Assembly: GCA_934045905.1 (NCBI GenBank)
Contig: OW203761.1
Span: forward strand, 33,530,964 to 33,594,963
DNA from: Leuctra nigra
Lineage: Eukaryota; Arthropoda; Insecta; Plecoptera; Leuctridae
Length of the DNA stretch: 64,000 nucleotides
Direction of reading: 5' to 3'
The position numbers and the translations under genes were made by a program. The first letter of the stretch is position 1. Each line of letters begins with the position of its first letter. Below, one piece after another: positions 1 to 12,100 of the stretch. Under the pieces are notes generated by a model. It was not told the origin of the DNA. It searched no databases and was given only the letters and a program-made list of their open reading frames with translations.

Positions 1-161
1 CCGGAGAAGAAGCCTCTGATCGGGCGCGTGGGGACCAACCTCAAGGTGGGGATCGTCGGCATCCCCAACGTCGGCAAGTCCACGTTCTTCAACGTCCTCA
101 CCAAGAGCCAGGCGTCGGCGGAGAACTTCCCCTTCTGCACCATCGACCCCAATGAGAATAA
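1..161 (+). CDS. OLA1: OLA1 first visible exon (P-loop)
   Basis: Translates from base 1 in frame 1 as [20 protein letters not shown] and on through the P-loop GIPNVGKST to TIDPNE (gag at 154-156). It is strongly GC-rich compared with the following intron. The only nearby GT is at 162-163 (AATAA|GTACC), which would leave phase 2, whereas exon 2 enters in phase 0. The family normally continues E-S-R-V, so the true end is probably right after gag. The last bases of this exon are also the start of the minisatellite unit that fills the beginning of the intron. Confidence 0.9.
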
Positions 162-3100
162 GTACCACTTTATATCTCTAATAAGTCGATCCCAATGAGA
201 ATAAGTACCACTTTATATCTCTAATAAGTCGATCCCAATGAGAATAAGTACCACTTTATATCTCTTAAGTTAATCCCAATGAGAATAAGTACCACTTTAT
301 ATCTCTAATAAGTCGATCCAATGAGAATAAGTATACTTATATTCTCCACTTTATATCTCAATAAGTCGACCCAATGAGAATAAGAACCACTTTATATCTT
401 TAATAAAGCTATCCCGATGAGAATAAGTTCCACTTTATCTCTAATACCTAAATCTATACCAATTAGAAAAACTACGTACCACTTTATATCTAAGTCGACC
501 CAATGAGAATAAGTATACCACTTTATATCTCTAATAAATCAATCCCAATGAGAATAAGTACCACTTTATATAATAAGTCGATCCCAATGAGAAAGTGCCA
601 TTTTATATCTCTAATATAGCAATCCCATAATAAAAATAAGTAGTTCCGACACAAGAAGTTCCTTCTTACTGGAATAAGAAATCGTTGTATGTAAACACTA
701 AGTCAATAGAAATACTGAATAACTACTTTACATCGCGAATACGTCGATCCCAATGACAATAGCTCAAATAAGTCGTCCCAATAAGAATAGGTAATGCCAT
801 TTTATAATTTCAATAAAAGGCGGCACATTGTTGATTGATTGAATATGGGGGATTTGTTTCATAGAATCATAGATAGAACACTGCGAGAAGTAAGTAAAAC
901 AACCGACGATATTGATCACGAAAAGTCTTTAGGACACCTACTATGTTATTTGTCGACATCTGCAGGACAATGTATTGTTATTGTTATAGTTTGTAGTCCA
1001 TTATTGCAGGGGTGCTCGCTCATCGTACTCTGTTCGTTTCCAAATGTTTCTATTTCGAGTCATCTTTTACACTTGTTCAAAGTAAAAACGATAGATATTC
1101 GAAAGAACATGGCTGAAAATGATACGATGGCGTCCGATGAAGTATGTGCTAACGCATCATCTATCTCTAGTGGGTGAGCTCTGATTTATTGACAATAACA
1201 AGGAAATTGATTGATTATTAAGAAACCCGACCAGCCAGCCAATCCGTTTCGTTCGAATACCATTTTTACTTTGGCCATGGATTCCTCGCGTTCACTTATT
1301 TTTTTTTGAAGAAATACGAAGAAAGAAATATAGTCACAAAAAGTCGATTTCAAGTTAGTTTGTTCAGTAAGATTTGAGTTGAAATTAGATGTGAATGATT
1401 TAGTTTAAAAACCAGTGTTCTTAAAACAGTCGCACATTAATTCTTTTTAACGTTTTGCAAATAATGAATAACTTTTGTAGTATTGTTTTTAGAGAGTGAA
1501 CTTGAACTTTTGTCCTAGTTTCTGAAAAAAACAACTAAACTCTGATATTTTTCCTTACATTAATTCTTGAATGTTAATTTTTGTAGCTTCGCCGACATGG
1601 TTTCTTTTTAAAAGAAGTGAGAATCGTGACGATTTTGAGTTTCGATCAATATTACAAACCCATAGTTATCATTTAATATCATTTTCCAACTTGTAACTTC
1701 CTGATGTCATCAGATTTTATTTGAATAAACACCAACTCTGACTGGATATCAGAAGGTCGTGGGTTCGAGTCCCACTCAAGGAAAATCTTTTCATATTGCA
1801 GTTGGTATTTATTCACATCTACCTATCTGAGGTTATCAGCAAAAATCATATTTCACAATATTTTATTTACCAACTGTATTTTCCCCACGTGATTTCTCCA
1901 CATAAACCAGTACCTATGATTCTCATGTGCACATTCACTGTCATAAGTAAGAACAATACTAGCTGAATGTTTTTGATTGGCATACTTCGTATTGTTCGAA
2001 TTTTTAAATCCACTTCGAGGTATCAACGAGTTATCTACTTCCTTGTCGTTTAGCACGAAAAGGTGGAGTGCAATGTTATTTACACCATTCCTTACCAACA
2101 ATTTTCTTGCATTACAAATACCAACGAAATGCATTGTCATTGTATCATCCTTATTCATTCATCAATAACATGGATTATGTTTATGTTTTTATACAAACTG
2201 ATAAATTGATGCCACACTTTTCACCTTCTCACTTCCGCAATGGAATCGTAATACTTTGCCAACCTACTTGTAGATTGTTTTTGTGAGATTATTCCTCTGA
2301 ACTGATCTTAATTAAATGAATCGAAGTTGAGATAGCTCCAGTCTTGAGCGTAGTTTCAGCAAAACGTAGCAATCTCAATAATTGCGAGTAGAATTGTATC
2401 GCCGCGATGACATTCTGTGCAGATTATCGACGCATGGCTCATGTTTTAGAAGACAATTATCTCGACATGGATTTAATATTCTTCCTAGCTGGGTGCAATT
2501 ACGTGCAATCAGTAGGAAATGATCGATGCATTAAAATAATGAAAGCCGATAAAATGAACGAGTGACGTGTCTGATGCCAATTGAATATCGGCCAGGAAAT
2601 TATATGCGGACATGTGAAATTGTTTCTTCAAGGAATTGTGGAATTACTACGTGATTTATTGGTAAAGTGGCGCTGGGAATCAAATAAAAATTGTGATAGA
2701 GTGCAAATTAGTTCATTATACAATTGCATTTATGTATTTCATTTGATAAAATCTCGGCGTTCGTGATTTAACATGACAAAAATAATAGGCAATGATTTTA
2801 CCGCATAATAAATTGTTAAAAGAAGCTATATGCAGCTCATTGGACAAATTTTTATTTATCAATAAAAGAGGCTTAAAGAAAAAAAATTGATTGCGAATGT
2901 CAATTAGAAATATGTATAGATAAACCAAACGAATTAGTTATTATCACAAGCATTGGCATTGGTAATGGAGTTTCAAATATGTTTGTCCAATAAGGAAACT
3001 GTTAAAAATATTACAAAATAATAAATTTGTTAGCAGAACTCATGTTTTCATAAAATTTCTTTCGCTTGTAATTAGTCTCGTTGATTGTCAATTAACCTGC

Positions 3101-6100
3101 ACGGTGCCTCGTTATCGTCTTCTAAGAAATCAAAATTACTCACCAGAAAAAAAACACGGAAAATTATCTACTTAACTTACACGAATAATTTTTTGTACCC
3201 TTTAAAAAAAATAGTTGAGTTGGGCCTCTTAAAAATCGAGAGTCAACCTTCACTTTCTTCCAAAATTGTATACCTACCCTTTTTTACGTGGCGCCTCTTA
3301 AGCCTCGAAGAATGGAGTGTTTTTGTTTGCGTCTTAATTCACCTGCCAGTGGTTTCATTAGTGCTCTCTGTTAGTGCGTGTAATCGGGGCGGTCATATCA
3401 TAATAATATCATTGGCATTGCCATGGCAACATTGCCGTGGCGAACAACGCGAACAGATTCGAACACGGAACCAAGATGGCTGCCGGCACCGTGAGCACGC
3501 CCCATCTCGTGTTTACACCGAACACGGCCCAAATAGTCCACTATCAACTGCTGTTTTGTGATAATTTACTGGATTTTAAAGCGGCGGTCTAGAACTGTCG
3601 TCCCCTAGAAAGCGACTTAATATTTGTTATTTTTAGACTCGATTTGTGTAGATTTTGTATAAAAATTCTATTAAAACTAACGAATATCCTTCTGTAATAT
3701 TTCCTTGTATCTTGATTGAGAAGTACACCAAACCTATACACTACACCAAAGTTCTGATATGCTATATAATACTTCCATGTACAAATTAATTTTGTGTTTA
3801 TACCTAAATCTATCAACTGAGTTCAAAAAAAAGTTTTACCAACAAATTGCCAAGTATGAAATTATGTTTCTTCTGGTAATTACGTTTTATTCCTTAATTT
3901 CCTAAAAAAAAAATCCACACACGAGCACCAAATCCGTCAATTTGTAACTCATTTCGAACATATTTTTTTCCCGTCAACTTATTAATACCAACAAATTTAT
4001 TACTACCACCATGCCATCACATTAGTCACCTGCGTTGATTAATACTGGCCCACATAATTACAGCCATAACCCCACATGTCTAATTAAATAACATTGCACC
4101 GAAACATTGATTGGCCCTGTAACAATCTTCTAACAAGCCCCACGGAAATCCAATACCCACACACCACGTCGCACCGAATGAGTCGTGTCTATACCTGACT
4201 TCGAACTCGATTAATAACAGAGTCCTCGACTTCTGGTCTCCATGTCTGCATGGTAATCTATGTTATCATTAGCGAAGGGGCCGAGTTTGAATCCCACCCA
4301 CCGAATGGGATGGTAATGCGCACCTGCACTTGGGGAAGTGACTAATAAAAACAATAGTGTTTGTGTCCCTGCTGGTGTGCGAGAACTGGATTAGTTAGTT
4401 GATTGAGACACTGGCTTGGAGGATGTCTTCGGGACGACGATGTGGTCTTCTGGAGTGCGGACGAGAGGACGTGTTTCTTGTTAGGTAATTCGGGAAGAAA
4501 AAAACATTATGCTTTGGATTGGATTTTCAGATGGAATAGTTAGGTAGTTAATTGGAGTACTTACAAGGAAATTTATAAAACAGCGAACAAATTGTTTTAT
4601 TTGTGATTCAATTTTTTGTTGTCTTCTTTGTTCAGTATGTCAAAATAGTCTTGTCCAAAGGTTTACAAAATTATACGTTACCTATTTCATCTCTCTCATT
4701 GGGGGTTGATCTTATTCGGAACTTATTCGGCGACTTGCGGTTTTATTCGCCGTCGTAAAGCCTGTTCCAAATGTGACTGTGTGTACTGTTGGCGATGCAC
4801 TGTGTCGGTGTAAGTGGTGTAAGTGGTGTAAGTGGTGTTGTAACCGAGTGTTGCGCCTCTCTTCCAGCCACGTCGCGTACCTGTGCCCGACGAGAGGTTC
4901 GACTACCTCGTCCAGTACTTCAAGCCAGTCAGGTAACAAAACACAACTCTTATCACAACATTGGCATCGTTATCATGACGTAACAGCATCCCACTCACTC
5001 TTCCGAGATCATGTTCACCATTTTGTGCCGCCATTTTGTTTGTGAAATGGCGCCGAGATCGCTGTCAATAATCAAACAAAGTTGTGGTGAGGTGCTAATG
5101 TATCACATTCGTATCAAAACCCAAGGAGTGTGGAGCAATATTACAAATATGGATTTGATATTATGATGATTGCAATTAATTATTGGTCAGTGATAATTTT
5201 CCCTGGGAGTTTTCCTTATAGAATGTTGTTTTAATGTCTTGGGAATAAAACCAAGGCTTCTCATGCGCAATTGTTCGCTTATTTTGCCCTGAAATGAATA
5301 AATAATAAACTATTTTTTAGTAGCTTCATGGCAATTAGATAAGTAGGTTTGTGAACGGTCAAGTAGATAACTTGTTTATTAGATTGTTTTACTGATCTCT
5401 CTCTAAATGTTCAGAATTATTGTATCAAATCTAGAAAGATTAGTGAAGATTTTAAATACAAACTTTTACCTCAATGACGGTATCGAGAAATCTTTGAGAG
5501 AGCATTTATCGTAATCGAAACTGCCAACTGTATTATAAAATAAATTCCATACAACACAGTAGGTTTGAACAATTGGAATACGACTTCCAAAATATCATCG
5601 TTACTCCATCACTACTCTAAACTTCCATTCAAGGTAGGAAAATGTGAAAAATAACGAGCGTATAGATAATTCTTTGTCGATCTTAGAGGTAAACCTAAAC
5701 ACCAATTAAGCAGTAAAAGAAATGGTTTATAACCAATTAAGCCGGTTTATTGCAAATAAAAATTACAAAATGAAATTGCAAGCACTTTGAACGATACCTA
5801 GATATTTAATGTCTGGTTGAGCCGGGTTGAACTGTTTTAACAATCAAGCGGCAGAATATCTCCATATCTAGAAATTGTAAGAAAATTGTGCATTATGAAC
5901 TGTAAATCTGATTTTGGCCGTATAGTTCACGGAAAATTCATATGAATTTCCGTAAAATTTCCGTACTTCAGATTTCGGTACCTAACAAAAGTTTCTTGAA
6001 ATAATTTTATGATTTTATGTAATCTGTCAACATAGTCTTGTCCCACACAGTATAGGTACCTACCTATAATTGTTTACGTTTTCGTTTTGTTTTTGTCGTG

Positions 6101-9100
6101 AATGTAAGAGGTTACCAGACTCATTATCTTCCGAACCCATCGTTTCATCTGCACACTCTCATCCCCTGGACCATTATCCACATACCCCCCCTTCGCGTCG
6201 TATTACCTTCGAGAGCAGGTCACGTGTCAGCAATTACCCCGCCGTTAATTACCCCCCGGGTTGGCATTCTAATTGGCCCGACGGTATTGAATATCGCGGA
6301 GGGCGTCGTGGCGCCTCGGCGACGCCGGCGTCGCGTGGCGTCGGATCATCAGGAGGTGGTGATGGTGATCGACAGTGGATAAGGCGGTGATAATTGTATG
6401 GGGTTCACTTGCTTGAGGGGGGGGGGGGGTAATTTTCATATTTGGAAATAAATAAGGCGTTTCTTTCGAAGACGTCTTCCCATTTTCGATGATTAGAAGA
6501 GCTTTCTCTGGAAATTGTACCCAATTTCGTTATTAAATTTTAAAAAATCTGTGATAGTTCTAACTGGTCTCCAAATTGTTTCGTTTTCACACATTTCTAC
6601 ATTATTGGTTTTACTTTTTTTTTTTTTATAAATCAACCCAAATTGTTATAATATCCTTAACGAAAATATTATGTACAAAAAGAGGATGACTATATCTATT
6701 CAATTTATATTATGAGTCAGTTTAAATATTGTGGAAAATTCTTAGAACAGAACCAACAAGTTCATGTCCATGAAACGATTTTTCATTAAAAAGTTACTTT
6801 TTGCTTCAACACGTCTGCATAGTTCGTTGATTTCGCTTCCAATGTCTACGAGCTGCACGTTTCGGATCACATTGCTCAAGTAAAGCTCGAGCCCTGCTTT
6901 GGCCGAGCAATCGGAGAGGTGCAACAATATTGTAATTTAATCATCTGCTATGGTACTTAGCTGCTAATCACGTAGTTATCACATTGCGCGTGAAGTACAA
7001 GCTGAAGATGACTTGCAACACCGCGCTACAAGATTGGGATTTAAGATAACTTTGTGATTCCGCCATTTACTGGATTCCGCTCATTGAAATTGCTTGCTAA
7101 GAAGTGTTCAATTATACGTATTTAAATAAGCGTCTATTTAATTAAAATTGTTGGAGTTAATCACCGGCTTATATGGGTTCCACGTAAACTCACTTGGTTG
7201 CATTCATCATTTTCTTCATAGCGTCATATCCGCTCAAGTCAATGTATTTTCTTTTTCATCCAAGTTAGTTCAAAGTGATCAACTCTTTTATTTTACAGAA
7301 TAGCATAGATTTTGTTAAATTTAATATAACGCAAAATGTGTTAGTATTGCGATGTTATTAGGTTTCAAAAATGAAGCTAAATCTCTTGAAGTAAAATTCG
7401 AATTGAAACTTTGACGTCAATCAGTAGCCATTGTTTTCATCAGTTGACTTCGAGACACAAATAATTAGCAAATCATTTCCTATTGTATTCATGGATATAA
7501 TGTAGATAACTCTATGGTATAATACACTTTCCAATAAAACCCGATCACCCTCTTTCCTCATTCTCATCAGACGCAAAAGATAAAAAAAAAAGTGAAAATT
7601 AGTTGTAAAATCATATACGCAAATCCATAAAACTTTATAGCATGTGCATATTTTCCTCTCTTCATATTATTTTTGTTGAGTATTCTATAACTTCATTGTA
7701 CTGATTTAATTAAAATCATTTAGGTCCAGTTTTTCAATACTCTGCTAAAACCTAGATATCTATAGAGAATAAAATAATTTTCAACGCCATTTTACATAAA
7801 TCATATGAGATGACATAATGAAATAAACATGTGTATCAATATGTGCAACTATTGAACCTCTTCAACAACCCGCTTCTCCCAGCAAAGTCTTCACCTCAGA
7901 TCTAATGCATCTCGACCCCACAGCCTCATCTGACTTGCAGATCCACCACGGCGCGGCGGCTGCAAATAAAGTTGACATTTTACCCTCGTCCCTGCTCTTT
8001 TTTACCCCCCCCCCCCCCCCCCCCCCGTCTTTTACTGCACCGAGAGGACGCAGACGTTTTTCTCGAGCTCGCAACGCTGGAAAATGGCTATGGAAATTCA
8101 CTCGGCGGTCGTTATCTCGTCGAAATTCTTTCCTCTCGACTTCTTTTAACCACACAATCAACCTTAGCATCATGCATTTTACTTCTTAAAAATGTAAATA
8201 TCTGCTGCTCGGCGAAAGAGTTTTTACGTCTTTGCCGGATGGCTGTGTTGTGGAGATTGTTGAAGGCATTTGCGATGATAATGGAGAGTGACAAAGTGGG
8301 AGACTTATGGGAAGATGGATGTAGTTTTAGAAGATGAATTGTAGGAGATAATGGTGGCTTGGAGATGCCATCACTTGTTAATAGCTCTGAAGAGGCATTA
8401 AAGAAATCTACATTTTAGTAATGATCTAGTTGTTTGATGGCCTATCAGAATGGAGGTTGATGTATTTTTACTTGTTGTTTTGATGCTTTTTGATCGAACA
8501 AGAAAGTATTTTCTATTCTGTTCGTATTTTTGATCGTCATTCGCTGTCAACGCTTGCGAATTATAAGACATGGAGAATGGCGTTTGACAGCTTTTAACAA
8601 AAATCCGCTTAAAATAAAAAGCTCTACCACTCAGGTTCATCGGGCTTCAAAGTGGACTTTACAGATCATTTGAAGATATTTCCCTTGACTCGTTCTCGTG
8701 GTACATAAAATAAATTCAAAATTAGTAACCAAAAAATTACTGCGTATCTAGAAATTGCTCTGTCGCCAATTATAGCTCCAAAATGTAATCGTTTTTTTTC
8801 ATCTATCGTGCACCTCAAATTCTGAGAAGATGATGTCTAAAAGCAATATGCAGTTGATAAATATGTATTATTTGTGTTGCACCCGCCAGCTTCCGTTTTA
8901 AGATGAATTCATTATCAATAAGATAAAGAATGACGAAAATAATAGCAAAAATTAACACAATTTCGCCTCTGTCTGTAGAGATATTAAAATAATACGTCTT
9001 GAGTGTGTTTGAAATGACCAGTGGGTCTGCTGCATCATGAATGGCATCCTTCTTGGTCGTTGCAAAGTCCCCACTTGCACGTCTCTGCTAATTCGTTCAG

Positions 9101-12100
9101 CCCGAGGTATGGTTTGTTGTCGCCGATGATTAGACCAAGTAGGCGCCGGAGGGTGAGCCCAGTGCGCAGTTATGAATGGGCGCCGAAAGCCCCTGAGAAA
9201 ATGCGCTGAGGTCAGCAATTTGCCAAGCGGGCGGGGCGATTGCTGCCGAATATTGCATCCCAGAGGGTGCGACGCTGTTAATAAAGTGGCCTGCAGTGGG
9301 CTTTCAGGGGATGATTGCCACCATTACCGGTGAAGCGCCGACCGAATAGGGGTTGTTCCGCAAATAGCACTTCGGCCCCAAGATTGTGACTTTCATTCAA
9401 GATCTTATACGTTTCGCCAGTTTCATCCCTTACATAGTTCACTAAACTATGTTATTATGTCTGATTTGGTAGCAGATCTAAGAGCAATTTATTTCAAGGC
9501 AAATTATAAACAATCTACTTACTATTCTAGCTGAATTGTCTTGTTCGAAATTTGCCCTACTTACAGATATTATGTCAATTATATAGACGTTTTTGTCGGG
9601 ACAGAAATGTCTCCCTATGACATGATACATTTCTGCCGCACGAGATAAAAGTCAACCTGGCGAAGTTTTCGACAATTTGGGTTTTCAATCACGCAAATGA
9701 TATTATACAGCCCTCCTGGCAAAGAAAATACCTTTGAAATTCAGCGAAGTCCCGACGATTGTATTTTGGTCATTTGAACAATGGAAATCGGTTTTCGAAG
9801 TTTTGAAGGTGAAACCAGTGAAACATGAAACCTAATCTAATTCAGTTCAAATTTAGTAAAATGATGAGTATATGACGGCATGTATTTTCTAATAAAATGT
9901 TCAAGAACGTGTTTATACCTCAATGTGAAATATTGTCAAAATAATAAACATGTAAGAGAAAGTGAAAAACAGTCCCTGAGGCTCATCTGCAGATGTCCGG
10001 CGTGAACAAAAATAGATACATTTGATAGACTGGACATGTTCGAACTATTTGCTAATGCCCCGATCAGAACACTGACCCCAGACCACCAAATCCGCGTGCT
10101 TTTTATTTTACTGGTGCTTGTACCGTCGCACTGTTCTGCACCTAGACTAATTGCGACCGATAAATGATAGGGAGATGATGAAGAAGAATGCAGATGAAAA
10201 GTGCGATGGAGGCAGTCTTCGGGAACCTTCCCGGCATTTACCTCTTTACTGAGGGAAACCGATCGTATCTCAACAGCTGAATCACGAAAAAACCAATGGG
10301 GAAGGACGACCGTGGAATCGAACCTGGGACTTTCTAAGTGCATTTGCACGAGTGTTGAAATGTAATTCTGTTTGCAGCAAAGTCCCGGCCTTCCTGAACG
10401 TCACCGACATCGCTGGGCTGGTGAAGGGCGCCTCAGAGGGACAGGGTCTGGGTCTTGTCACATGTCTTGTCACACATGTCATCATGTGTAGTGCAGAGCA
10501 ATGACATGTAATTCTGTTTGCAGCAAAGTCCCGGCCTTCCTGAACGTCACCGACATCGCTGGACTGGTGAAGGGCGCCTCAGAGGGACAGGGTCTGGGTC
10601 TTGTCACATGTCTTGTCACACATGTCATCATGTGTAGTGCAGAGCAATGACATGTAATTCTGTTTGCAGCAAAGTCCCGGCCTTCCTGAACGTCACCGAC
10701 ATCGCTGGACTGGTGAAGGGCGCCTCAGAGGGACAGGGTCTGGGTCTTGTCACATGTCTTGACACACATGTCATCATGTGTAGTGCAGAGCAATGACATG
10801 TAATTCTGTTTGCAGCAAAGTCCCGGCCTTCCTGAACGTCACCGACATCGCTGGGCTGGTGAAGGGCGCCTCAGAGGGACAGGGTCTGGGTCTTGTCACA
10901 TGTCTTGTCACACATGTCATCATGTGTAGTGCAGAGCAATGACATGTAATTCTGTTTGCAGCAAAGTCCCGGCCTTCCTGAACGTCACCGACATCGCTGG
11001 ACTGGTGAAGGGCGCCTCAGAGGGACAGGGTCTGGGTCTTGTCACATGTCTTGTCACACATGTCATCATGTGTAGTGCAGAGCAATGACATGTAATTCTG
11101 TTTGCAGCAAAGTCCCGGCCTTCCTGAACGTCACCGACATCGCTGGACTGGTGAAGGGCGCCTCAGAGGGACAGGGTCTGGGTCTTGTCACATGTCTTGT
11201 CACACATGTCATCATGTGTAGTGCAGAGCAATGACATGTAATTCTGTTTGCAGCAAAGTCCCGGCCTTCCTGAACGTCACCGACATCGCTGGACTGGTGA
11301 AGGGCGCCTCAGAGGGACAGGGTCTGGGTCTTGTCACATGTCTTGACACACATGTCATCATGTGTAGTGCATAGCAATGACATGTAATTCTGTTTGCAGC
11401 AAAGTCCCGGCCTTCCTGAACGTCACCGACATCGCTGGACTGGTGAAGGGCGCCTCAGAGGGACAGGGTCTGGGTCTTGTCACATGTCTTGTCACACATG
11501 TCATCATGTGTTGCAGAGCAATGACATGTAATTCTGTTTGCAGCAAAGTCCCGGCCTTCCTGAACGTCACCGACATCGCTGGGCTGGTGAAGGGCGCCTC
11601 AGAGGGACAGGGTCTGGGTCTTGTCACATGTCTTGTCACACATGTCATCATGTGTAGTGCAGAGCAATGACATGTAATTCTGTTTGCAGCAAAGTCCCGG
11701 CCTTCCTGAACGTCACCGACATCGCTGGGCTGGTGAAGGGCGCCTCAGAGGGACAGGGTCTGGGTCTTGTCACATGTCTTGTCACACATGTCATCATGTG
11801 TAGTGCAGAGCAATGACATGTAATTCTGTTTGCAGCAAAGTCCCGGCCTTCCTGAACGTCACCGACATCGCTGGACTGGTGAAGGGCGCCTCAGAGGGAC
11901 AGGGTCTGGGTCTTGTCACATGTCTTGTCACACATGTCATCATGTGTTGCAGAGCAATGACATGTAATTCTGTTTGCAGCAAAGTCCCGGCCTTCCTGAA
12001 CGTCACCGACATCGCTGGACTGGTGAAGGGCGCCTCAGAGGGACAGGGTCTGGGTCTTGTCACATGTCTTGTCACACATGTCATCATGTGTAGTGCAGAG

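Larger units (their letters stand above)
162..4867 (+). other. OLA1 intron 1
   Basis: AT-rich, 4.7 kb. It holds the minisatellite at 145-820, a tRNA-like fragment between inverted arms at 1722-1815, and short GTGTAAGTG repeats just before exon 2. A 158-codon open frame at 3085-3561 has no recognisable domain or splice context. I see no gene here. Confidence 0.7.

Noticed and set aside
3085..3561. 158-codon open frame in OLA1 intron 1
   Set aside because: No recognisable domain, its apparent start is not ATG, and no convincing splice context; probably chance.
4245..4360. tRNA/SINE-like block CCGAGTTTGAATCCCACC
   Set aside because: Resembles a B box but with a mismatch in the core and no paired T stem or shared SINE body; too weak to call.
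7862..8337. Poly-proline/poly-glycine open frames
   Set aside because: Created by the C homopolymer at about 8007-8028.
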